Below, piece by piece: positions 1-6,565 of a DNA stretch of 12,497 bases. Position 1 is the stretch's first letter. The number at the start of each line of letters is the position of its first letter. The notes below the pieces were generated by a model. It made no database searches. It saw only the letters and a list, made by a program, of their open reading frames with translations, and was not told where the DNA came from. Source of the DNA: Streptomyces katrae (lineage in GTDB: Bacteria; Actinomycetota; Actinomycetes; Streptomycetales; Streptomycetaceae); NCBI RefSeq assembly GCF_000966975.1, contig NZ_JZWV01000262.1, positions 1 to 12,497 of the forward strand, written 5' to 3'. The translations under genes and the position numbers were made by a program.

Positions 1-409
1 ATCGGCTACTGCCCGCAGGAGACCGTGGTCAACCCCTTGCTCAGCGTCTCGCAGCACCTCGAACTGTTCCGGACCGCCCACGGGCTGCCCGACACCGGAC
101 ACGCCCAGGACCTGCTGGGCGCGCTGGGCTGCCCCGACGCGATGGAGCAGCAGGTGGGAACGCTCTCGGGTGGCACCCGCCAGAAGCTGAACCTGGTGCT
201 CGCCCTGATGAACCGGCCCACGCTCCTGGTCCTCGACGAGCCGTACCAAGGGTTCGACTGGGACACGCACCGGCGCTTCTGGCACCTGGCCCGGCGGTTC
301 CGCGACGGGCGCCGGGCAGCGCGAGCAGGGCGAGCGGCGTCTCGCGTACGAGGTCCTCCCCGGCGCCGCGCCGCTCGTCCTGCGGAACGAGTCATACGGC
401 CCGCTGTAA
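1..409 (+). pseudogene. ABC transporter ATP-binding protein, 3' part, broken
   Basis: The 5' end lies outside the window. Reading from base 1, the frame gives an ABC ATPase. A Q-loop region (YCPQE) is at the start, the signature LSGGTRQK begins near 163, and Walker B (LLVLDEP) lies near 223-243, followed by a D-loop-like GFDWDTHRR. Such proteins energise membrane transport by hydrolysing ATP. After RRFRDG, near 306, family-like sequence stops. The expected H-loop histidine and about 100 C-terminal residues are missing. The second frame then carries a plausible C-terminus (REQGERRLAYEVLPG to SYGPL) that stops at 407-409. The first frame runs on to 780 but only as arginine-rich sequence overlapping the next gene. 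The simplest reading is a deletion that joined the ATPase out of frame to the tail of another gene, whose identity I do not recognise. The ATPase identification is secure; the exact junction is an estimate. Confidence 0.75.
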
Positions 410-493
410 TCTCGCAGCGCATGCGGAAAGCCACGCGGGCACGCGCGACAGAATCCCCCACCACCACGACGGAATTGCGAGGGGAAGACCGAC

Positions 494-1681
494 GTGAGCA
501 CCGAGAAGTCAGCGGACGATCCGCAGCAGGTCTGGGACGTCGTCGTGGTCGGAGCCGGCCCCGCCGGAGCCTCCGCGGCCCACGCGGCCGCCGCCGCGGG
601 ACGCCACGTACTGATCCTGGAGAAAGCACGACTGCCGCGGTACAAGACGTGCGGCGGCGGCATCATCGGCCTCTCGCGAGACGCGCTGCCGCCGGGCTTC
701 GAGCTGAGACTGCGAGACCGGGTGCACGCGGTCACGTTCACACGGAACGGCAGGTTTCCCCGCACGCGCCGCTCCCGTAAGACGCTGTTCGGGCTCGTCA
801 ACCGGTCGGAGTTCGACCAGCAACTGGTGGAGCACGCCCGGCAGGCCGGCGCCGAGGTACGCACCGGAGCCGCCGTCGCGCGTGTGGAACAGCACCAGCC
901 GGACGAGGGCACGGCCCAGCTCGTCCTCCAGGGCGGCGAGACCGTCCTGGCGCGCGCGATCGTGGGCGCCGACGGCAGCGCGGGCCGCGTGGGAGCGCAC
1001 GTCGGAGTGACACTGGACCAGGTGGACCTGGGCCTCGAGGCGGAAATTCCCGTGCCGGCGAAGGTCGCTGCCCACTGGGCGGGCCGGGTGCTCATCGACT
1101 GGGGTCCCCTGCCGGGCAGCTACGGCTGGGTGTTCCCCAAAGGCGACACGCTCACCGTCGGCGTCATCTCCAGGCGCGGCGAAGGCGCGGCCACGAAACA
1201 GTACTTCGAGGACTTCGTGGTCCGGCTCGGCCTCGCGGACTACGAGCCCAGCATCTCCTCCGGCCACCTGACGCGTTGCCGCAGCGACGACTCCCCGCTG
1301 TTCCGCAGCCGGGTCCTGGTGTGCGGTGACGCGGCCGGCCTGCTCGAACCGTGGACCCGCGAAGGCATCTCCTTCGCCTTGCGCTCGGGCCGCCTCGCGG
1401 GAGAGCGGGCGGCGCGCATCGCGCAGGCCCGCGACACGGCGGACGTCCACCGCCAGGCACTGGACTACGCGAACGCCGTCACGACGGGCCTCGGCGCGGA
1501 GATGACCGTGGGACGGCGCGTCTTCGACTTCCTTCAGCGGCACACCGGCCTGTCGTACATGGCGGTCACCCGCATCCGCCCCGTATGGAACCTGCTGGCG
1601 AAGACCACCCGGGGCTCGACGCCGCTGTCCGAGGCCCTGCACGCGCATCCGGCAGGCCGCGCGCTGAGACTCGACCGCTGA
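494..1681 (+). CDS. Geranylgeranyl reductase family FAD-dependent oxidoreductase
   Basis: A 395-residue flavoprotein of the family that reduces double bonds of prenyl chains (archaeal lipids, chlorophyll or menaquinone side chains, some terpenoids) or oxidises related substrates. The N-terminal Rossmann motif is GAGPAG at residues 20-25, with an acidic residue (E43, in LILEK) placed to bind the FAD ribose. PRYKTCGGGI at 48-57 is the family's conserved cysteine-glycine segment. YGWVFPK followed by a VGV stretch, and the second FAD motif GDAAGLLEPWTREGI with D279, complete the pattern. The GTG start is chosen because AGGGGAAG lies just upstream at about 479-486 and the Rossmann fold begins soon after. 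Length is normal and no lesion is seen. It is convergent with the isomerase gene. It could act on a product of the terpenoid operon 3 kb downstream, but the genes between are unrelated. The substrate is unknown. Confidence 0.85.
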   Translation: MSTEKSADDPQQVWDVVVVGAGPAGASAAHAAAAAGRHVLILEKARLPRYKTCGGGIIGLSRDALPPGFELRLRDRVHAVTFTRNGRFPRTRRSRKTLFGLVNRSEFDQQLVEHARQAGAEVRTGAAVARVEQHQPDEGTAQLVLQGGETVLARAIVGADGSAGRVGAHVGVTLDQVDLGLEAEIPVPAKVAAHWAGRVLIDWGPLPGSYGWVFPKGDTLTVGVISRRGEGAATKQYFEDFVVRLGLADYEPSISSGHLTRCRSDDSPLFRSRVLVCGDAAGLLEPWTREGISFALRSGRLAGERAARIAQARDTADVHRQALDYANAVTTGLGAEMTVGRRVFDFLQRHTGLSYMAVTRIRPVWNLLAKTTRGSTPLSEALHAHPAGRALRLDR

Positions 1682-1954
1682 CCCGGCATGCGCCTGGCTG
1701 CCTGTGCCCGGGCAGGACTGATCACGGTGAAGTGGCCGCCCGTCGGGCCTGGGGGCGTAACGTGACGGCCTGGGTGGGGCGCCCAGCGGCTGTGCGGGAT
1801 GGTGCGGGCCGGCCGTCTTCGAGGCGGTGGTGGCGGCCGTGCGGGACACCTGCGCGATGCCGGCCGAGGGCCACACGGCGGCCGGCCCCGTCTCGGGGGC
1901 GACCCTGATCGTCTCGCCGCGGGTTGCGACGCACTCGCCGCCGTCACCGTCACT

Positions 1955-1970
1955 ACCCTGATTTCAGGGT
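1955..1970. terminator. Short inverted repeat between convergent genes
   Basis: ACCCTG (1955-1960) and CAGGGT (1965-1970) form a perfect 6-bp stem with a 4-nt loop, overlapping the stop codon of the minus-strand isomerase gene. No T-tract follows on either strand. Streptomyces terminators often lack one, so it may act in both directions between the two convergent genes. This is a weak call. Confidence 0.3.
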
Positions 1971-2419
1971 GTGGTTCGGGTGCCGTCGAGCCGATTCACG
2001 CGCGCTACGTTCTCCCGGTCTTCGGCGTCCGTGCTCGCACCGGCGGCGAACCAGGCGTCGAGGATCTCCTTGAGTAGCGGTTCCGAGGTCAGGCGCAGGC
2101 TGAGCGCGAGCACGTTGGCGTCATTCCAGCGGCGCGCGCCGTCCGCCGTGTAGGCGTCCGTGCACAGGGCCGCGCGTACGCCGGGAACCTTGTTCGCGGC
2201 GATCGAGGCGCCCGTACCGGTCCAGCAGCACACGACGGCCTGGTCGGCGTTCCCGGCGGCGACCTCGCGGGCTGCCGCCTCCGAGCAGGCCGCCCACTGC
2301 GGATCGTCGCCAGGTCTCAGTGCCCCGTACGGCACCACGTCGTGTCCGCGGTCGCGCAGCTGCCCGAGGAGTGCGCGAGCCACGGGCTCGTCCATGTCCG
2401 AGGAAACGGAGATCCGCAT
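1964..2419 (-). CDS. RpiB/LacA/LacB family sugar-phosphate isomerase
   Basis: A 151-residue cytosolic protein of the ribose-5-phosphate isomerase B family, which interconverts aldose and ketose phosphates such as ribose 5-phosphate and ribulose 5-phosphate. The start MRISVSSDMDEP matches the family's first strand and substrate loop. AVVCCWTGTGASIAANK at 61-77 corresponds to the active-site CGTGxG loop with a catalytic cysteine (C65). RRWNDANVLALSLR at 96-109 is the conserved phosphate-binding and dimer region. A tryptophan (W98) stands where classical RpiB enzymes usually have a histidine in this segment, so substrate use may differ from textbook RpiB. Length fits the family. The ribosome binding site before the ATG is weak. 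It is divergent from the small secreted protein, with about 270 nt between them. I leave the symbol blank because family members act on different sugars. Confidence 0.85.
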   Translation of the reverse strand: MRISVSSDMDEPVARALLGQLRDRGHDVVPYGALRPGDDPQWAACSEAAAREVAAGNADQAVVCCWTGTGASIAANKVPGVRAALCTDAYTADGARRWNDANVLALSLRLTSEPLLKEILDAWFAAGASTDAEDRENVARVNRLDGTRTTP

Positions 2420-2692
2420 GACCCGAGGGTAACCGGCTGTGGAACGGACGGCGGTCTGCCTCGTTCACGGTTTCCCCACCTTCGGCAGCCGAGAATGACC
2501 TCGCGTCCCGAGGACGCCGGACCTTGACCAGGCCAGACCGTTGCACCGTTTGGCGGAGCGGAGAATCGGTTTCCCCGCCCAGGCTGGGTGAAGCCCTGCG
2601 AGTGGGCTGCGCGCGGAAGGGCGGATGACAGCAGCCTTGGCGGCGCGAGGGCGCGCGAACCACCCGCCCCGCTGAGGAAGGAGATCCCCACC

Positions 2693-2965
2693 ATGAAGAC
2701 GTTCACGCGTCTTGTCGCCGTCGCCGCCGGTACGGCCGCGGCAGCACTCACCATCGTCCCTACGGCGCAGGCCGCGCCCGTTGCGTGGCCTGCCGCCGCC
2801 GGTTGCCGCTACTACTACACCAGCTACTTCACGGGCCCCAACGGCGAAAAGACCGGCAGCGGTGAGTACGCCGAGGGCGACCACGACCCCGAGGGCCGCA
2901 TCTGTCGCAACGGCTGGTGGGTGTCCCCGTACGAACTGGAAGACCCGGGGGCAGCCATCCGCTGA
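2693..2965 (+). CDS. Small secreted protein with two cysteines, unknown function
   Basis: A 90-residue protein. The ATG at 2693 is chosen over upstream in-frame starts because GAGGAAGGAG (2674-2683) precedes it and a classical Sec signal peptide begins there: MKTFTR, then a hydrophobic Ala/Val/Leu stretch, then PTAQAA with likely cleavage near residue 28. The mature part is about 62 residues and polar. It has an aromatic cluster (RYYYTSYF), a Gly/Glu/Asp-rich middle, a WW pair at 75-76, and exactly two cysteines, C38 and C71, that could form a disulfide outside the cell. I recognise no named domain. Small secreted proteins of this style are common in Streptomyces. It appears to be a single-gene unit. 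Confidence 0.8.
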   Translation: MKTFTRLVAVAAGTAAAALTIVPTAQAAPVAWPAAAGCRYYYTSYFTGPNGEKTGSGEYAEGDHDPEGRICRNGWWVSPYELEDPGAAIR

Positions 2966-3161
2966 CTTGCTGGTTGTGCGGGGGCCGCTCCGGCGGCCCG
3001 CCGCCTGCTCCACGACCGGTGACAACAAGCCGGCTGGGGTGGTTCAGCGTAGCCAAGCGGCGCAGGCACATGGGACCGCAGGCCAGTTCGAGCAGGCCCT
3101 GATGGAGATCGGCGCGTCGCGCCTTCAGCCCGGGCCCATCCGCGTGTCGCATGCCAACGGC

Positions 3162-3518
3162 CTAGCGTGCAGATGACCATCTGTCAGCTGTATCAACTAG
3201 GCCGTGGCTGGTCGGCCGTCCGGGGAAGGTGCGGGCAGCCATCCAGATGGTGAGGTCGCGGGCGATGTCGTTGATGCTGGTCGCCGTAGTGACCTCGTGC
3301 TCGTTGCGGGTGGCGTCGCGCTGGACGACCTCGTAGCCGCCCTCGTCCAGGACGGCCACCGAGGCGAACCAGTCGGGGTCGTCCTCGTCGGGCTGGATGA
3401 CGACGAAGGTGTTGTCGGAGTCGTTGAGATCGCTGATAAGCATGAACAGCGCGTCCTCGGACGGGTCGTCGACGCGGTCGCCGCTCTCGCTGTCGGCGCC
3501 GTAGTAACGAGCACCCAT
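3162..3518 (-). CDS. Hypothetical acidic protein, 118 residues
   Basis: A purine-rich ribosome binding site (GAGGGGAGAGG, reading the minus strand) lies a few bases upstream of the ATG at 3518. The protein is acidic in its first half (DSESGDRVDDPSEDAL), then continues with strand-like segments (DNTFVVIQPDEDDPDWF, ASVAVLDEGGYEVVQRD) and a helical segment (INDIARDLTIWMAAR). There is no signal peptide or membrane segment. The overall look is that of small single-domain alpha/beta proteins of the Imm1 or contact-immunity type, but I cannot confirm that and no partner toxin gene is visible. The last 15 residues or so look unstructured and may be read-through into neighbouring DNA. It lies 74 nt from a decayed transposase on the same strand, so it may sit in transferred or rearranged DNA. 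Confidence 0.6.
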   Translation of the reverse strand: MGARYYGADSESGDRVDDPSEDALFMLISDLNDSDNTFVVIQPDEDDPDWFASVAVLDEGGYEVVQRDATRNEHEVTTATSINDIARDLTIWMAARTFPGRPTSHGLVDTADRWSSAR

Positions 3519-3559
3519 CGACGGCCTCTCCCCTCGCCCTGCTCAACCTGGTCGCGGTC

Positions 3560-4262
3560 AGCATGGCACGGGAGAGTGACAACGCCGGCAGGTCACAACC
3601 ATTCGCCGACCGACGCGACCAGCACGGTGGCCTCGAAGCGGACCGCGAGCTTGTCGAACCGCATGGCCACCGCTCGGTTGCGCTTGAGCCGGTTGAGTCC
3701 GCACTCCACCGCATGACGGGCCTTGTCGTCCTCGCGGTCGAAGGCCGGGGGCCGCCCGCCGGCCTTCCCGCGTCGCTTGCGATTGCGCGCCTGGTCGGCA
3801 GGCTCCGGGTCGTGCACCGGATCCCGCGTTTGCGCAGGTAGGCCCGGTTGGCCTGGGAGGAGTAGGCCTTGTCGCCCCGCACCCCCAGCGGACGGACACG
3901 AGGACGGCCGGGGCCGATGCGAGGAACGCGTATGCCTTCCAGGACAGCGGTGAACTGCGGGCCGTCACCCCTCTGCCCCGCGGTGACCAGCACAGACAGT
4001 GGACGCTGCCCTTGCTCGCAAGCCAGGTGGATCTTCGTCGTGAAGCCGCCCCGGGGCCGGCCAAGACCATGGTCGTCGGATTCGGTGCGGGTTCAGGGAG
4101 CACCCGTCCGCACCCGCCACCGGATCCCGTCGATCAGCCTCCGTCGGCCAGCCGGCCGCCTGCCCAGCACCGCCACCGGCAGCAACGGCCCCAGTACGGT
4201 CCACTGATCTGCGCGGTCAGCCGGGCCGGTCGTCGTGACGCAGCAGGGACCTGCTCACCTCC
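3560..4262 (-). mobile_element. Remnant of an IS5-type insertion sequence
   Basis: The element is inferred from the transposase pseudogene. Its ends are not resolved: I could not identify convincing matching terminal inverted repeats or a target-site duplication in the flanks (3519-3592 and 4255-4300), so the limits given are approximate. It lies immediately upstream of the terpenoid operon and downstream of the 118-residue orphan gene. Confidence 0.5.
3593..4254 (-). pseudogene. IS5-family transposase, degenerate
   Basis: Reading the minus strand from about 4254, the pieces of a DDE transposase appear in order. The N-terminal helix-turn-helix part is DQWTVLGPLLPVAVLGRRP, then LIDGIRWRVRTGAP. 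An in-frame stop (complement of 4093-4095) follows. The core then resumes with RTESDDHGLGRPRGGFTTK and HLACEQGQRPLSVLVTAGQ, on to GDKAYSSQANRAYLRKRGI. A frame change near 3808-3812 leads to PEPADQARNRKRRGK and RHAVECGLNRLKRNRAVAM, ending EATVLVASVGEWL at 3593. The second Asp (GDKAYSS) and the Glu (AVECGLNRLKRNR) of the catalytic triad remain. About 100 residues between RTGAP and RTESDDHG, including the first catalytic Asp, are missing. With the stop, the internal deletion and at least one frameshift it cannot make a transposase. An N-terminal 1-nt shift is also likely. Confidence 0.85.
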
Positions 4263-4538
4263 AAAGATCGGCGGCCCTCCCGGTGCATCCGCTCGTGCCG
4301 TGCTTCGGACCCGTCGCACGCCGTTACCCTGCCGCACGGCGCACGGGGGCGCATGCTCCATCGGGGGGAGCGTGTTGGGCGCCTGGGGCATGCGCAGTGA
4401 GCCGTCGCGTGCGCCGTGTGTGCCCGGAGCGCATCCACCAGGAGTGCGCCGTCTGTTCTCCTTTCGCGCCGTCCGGGCAGGGTTCGGGCGCCGGGAACCG
4501 CCGTGGGTCCGGTGCCCTGCGAGCGCTGGAGGTGGCAC
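4263..4538 (+). other. Non-coding stretch before the terpenoid operon
   Basis: No convincing gene or strong promoter hexamers are visible here. One imperfect hairpin is present: CATGCTCC (4352-4359) pairs with GGAGCGTG (4367-4374), one G-T wobble, 7-nt loop. The prenyl synthase start is preceded by GGAGGTG (4528-4534). The expected N-terminal coding sequence of the prenyl synthase (a GKRxRP-type motif) was looked for here in all three forward frames and not found. Either the 5' end of that gene has been replaced or this is its native upstream region. Confidence 0.4.
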
Positions 4539-5317
4539 ATGACGGGCCTGCCCGGGGTGTCCGCCCCGTCGGCTGTCGAGCTGTTCCACGCTTTCGCTCT
4601 GATCCACGACGATCTGATGGACCGCTCCGCCACCCGTCGTGCCCGGCCCACCATGCAGCACGTCCTGACAGCCCGCCATCAGGCAGGCCGCACCCGCGCC
4701 GCGGCCGACCAGCTCGGCGGCGCGGCCGCGCTGCTGGCGGGGGACGTGGCGTTGGCCTGCTCGGCCGAGCTCCTGCACACGGCCGGGCTCACCCACCCCC
4801 AGCTCACCATGGCCCTGCGGCGTACGGACGCGATGCGCACGCAGGTGATGTACGGCCAGTACCTCGACCTCCTCTCCACGGGCCGTCCCGGCCCGGACAC
4901 GGCCGTCCCCTGGAAGGTCATCCGCTGCAAGACGGCCGGATACACCTTCGTCCACCCCCTCCTGCTGGGCGCCGAACTCGCCGGTGCGGGTCCGGCCCTG
5001 ACCGCCGCACTGGCCGAGTACGGCTGGGCGGCAGGGGAGGCGTTCCAGCTCAGCGACGACCGGCTGGGCTCCTGGCCGCGCTCGCCTACCAGCGGGCCGC
5101 ACTCGACCGGCACCTGGGCGACGCGGGCCTCGACGAGGAAGACGCCTGCCGCCTACGGGAGGTCCTGACCGCCACCGGTGCGCACGACGCGGTCCGGCGG
5201 ACGGTCCGAGAACGCTGCCGCGCGGCGGTACGAGCCCTGGAAGGCGCGCCCCTGCCGGGAGCCGTACGGCGTGCTCTGACCGACCTCGCCGCTGCCCTGG
5301 CCTCCCGCACCACCTGA
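4539..5317 (+). pseudogene. Trans-prenyl diphosphate synthase, truncated and frameshifted
   Basis: Family enzymes condense isopentenyl diphosphate with allylic diphosphates to make geranyl, farnesyl or geranylgeranyl diphosphate. The ATG at 4539 has GGAGGTG four bases upstream. Residues 13-28 (AVELFHAFALIHDDLMD) carry the first Asp-rich motif at D24-D28. RRARPT, RTQVMYGQYLDL, KTAGYTFVHPLLLGAEL and GEAFQLSDD (D173, D174) match the family in order. Two parts are missing. The usual 60-70 residues before the first motif, including the GKRxRP isopentenyl-binding motif, are absent. Just after SDDRLG (about 5066-5072) the conserved GKPxGxDLREGK region is gone and the frame shifts; homologous-looking sequence resumes in the second frame as LLAALAYQRAALDRHLGD and runs to the stop at 5317. 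Left in its own frame the protein ends at 5168 after 209 residues. It heads the terpenoid operon, 63 nt before the cyclase. As read it is probably inactive unless the lesion is a sequence error. Confidence 0.8.
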
Positions 5318-5380
5318 CCCGGCCCGCGCCACTGTGCCGCGCGCCCCCGTGCCACCCCGACCGCCAGGGAGACAGCCCTC

Positions 5381-6511
5381 ATGACCTCATCCGCCCCCCA
5401 CTCCCCGCCCCGCACCCGGTACCCCCGCCAAGACGCGGTACCCGCACCGGACACCTACCGCACCCGTACCGCGGGGATACGGCTGTGGGACGGAACCCTT
5501 CTCAGCGAGGTGGTGACCCCGCGCCACGACCTGGCCGCACGACCGCGCCCGTTCCCCGTGCAGCGCAACTACTTCCACACCGCTGCCCTCGAGGCCGGCG
5601 CCCGGTGGCTGCGCGAGACGGTCCCCCTGGAGCGGGACGAGTACGAACGGCTCCTGACGGAGGACGTGGGGGGCTTCGTCTCCTGGGTCTACCCGGACGC
5701 ACAGCCGGCCCGGCTGCGCACGCTGATCGACTTCCACCACTGGGCCGTCTGGCTGGACGACGTCATGGACCGCAGAACCACCCTCGAAACCAGTCTGGAA
5801 GCGTGCTCCGTGCTGGAGTCGCTGGGAACCGTCGAACTCGCGCCGTTCGACGACTTCTTCGCCCGCATGCGCGGCCAAGGCCTGCACGAGGGCCACGCGG
5901 GCCGGTTCCTGACCGCGATGCGCGCCTACGGGGCGTCCTCCCGCACCGAGGTCCACGCCCGCGACGACCACACCTGCGGCTACACCACCATCCCCGGCTA
6001 CATCGCCAACCGACGGCGCTCGGCGGCGATGCCCGTCTACTTCGCGCTCATCGCCTGGATATCCGGCGTCGAGCTCCCCACCCACGTATACGGCCACCCG
6101 CTGGTCGTCCAGCTCGAAAACGCCTGCTCCGACTACGCCCTCCTCTACAACGACGCCGGCTCCTTCACCAAGGAGTACCTCGCGGGACGCACCGGGGGCA
6201 CCTTCGTGCGTCTGCTCTCCCACGAGCTCCAACTGCCGGTGCAGGACACCCTGTACGAGATAGCCGACATGGCCGCCGCAGCAGCGGACGACCTCGAAGC
6301 CGCCAGCGACCTCATCGACACCAGCGACCTTCCCGCCGCCCACCGCGAACACGTCCACCGCTACGCCGACGGACTGCGGAAGTTCACCGGCGGCGTCAAC
6401 CACTGGAGCAACCACACCATCCGATACGCGATCGGCCAGCCCATGACCGATACCGCCCCCACCTCCAGAACCGGCGACCGCCACCACTTGCGCACCGGCC
6501 GCGCAAAGTGA
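5381..6511 (+). CDS. Class I terpene cyclase
   Basis: A 376-residue cytosolic enzyme predicted to ionise a prenyl diphosphate and cyclise it to a hydrocarbon or alcohol. The metal-binding Asp-rich motif is DDVMD at 126-130, inside the typical context HHWAVWLDDVMDR. The NSE triad is N257, S261, E265 in NDAGSFTKE, an exact NDxxSxxKE match. Upstream, ANRRRSAAMPVYFALIAW fits the diphosphate-sensor helix, and the C-terminal RY pair is R348-Y349 in NHTIRYAIG. The N-terminal 40 residues or so are Pro/Arg-rich and probably disordered. The ATG has AGGGAG nine bases upstream. Length is slightly above the bacterial norm because of both tails. It lies 63 nt after the prenyl synthase and 54 nt before the 249-residue protein, in one apparent operon. 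I cannot tell sesqui- from diterpene substrate: two P450s and a nearby geranylgeranyl-reductase-type gene would fit a diterpene, but that is inference. Confidence 0.9.
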   Translation: MTSSAPHSPPRTRYPRQDAVPAPDTYRTRTAGIRLWDGTLLSEVVTPRHDLAARPRPFPVQRNYFHTAALEAGARWLRETVPLERDEYERLLTEDVGGFVSWVYPDAQPARLRTLIDFHHWAVWLDDVMDRRTTLETSLEACSVLESLGTVELAPFDDFFARMRGQGLHEGHAGRFLTAMRAYGASSRTEVHARDDHTCGYTTIPGYIANRRRSAAMPVYFALIAWISGVELPTHVYGHPLVVQLENACSDYALLYNDAGSFTKEYLAGRTGGTFVRLLSHELQLPVQDTLYEIADMAAAAADDLEAASDLIDTSDLPAAHREHVHRYADGLRKFTGGVNHWSNHTIRYAIGQPMTDTAPTSRTGDRHHLRTGRAK

Positions 6512-6565
6512 CCCAGCCGCGCTTCCCGTTGTCCCTCTTCTCACCCGTGAGGTGGTGATCGCGTC

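Noticed and set aside
1701..1716. GC-rich inverted repeat CCTGTGCCCGGGCAGG after the reductase stop
   Set aside because: Only four outer base pairs plus a central palindrome, no T-tract; too weak to call a terminator.
2466..2580. GGTTTCCCC occurring twice about 100 nt apart upstream of the secreted protein
   Set aside because: Nine bases repeated once with no symmetry or further copies; compatible with chance in this composition, and no known riboswitch consensus was found around it.
3040..3115. tRNA-like stretch (GTAGCCAAGCGGC followed by AGTTCGAGC)
   Set aside because: D-arm-like and T-loop-like words are present, but I could not pair an acceptor stem or anticodon arm, and no CCA or proper spacing is seen.
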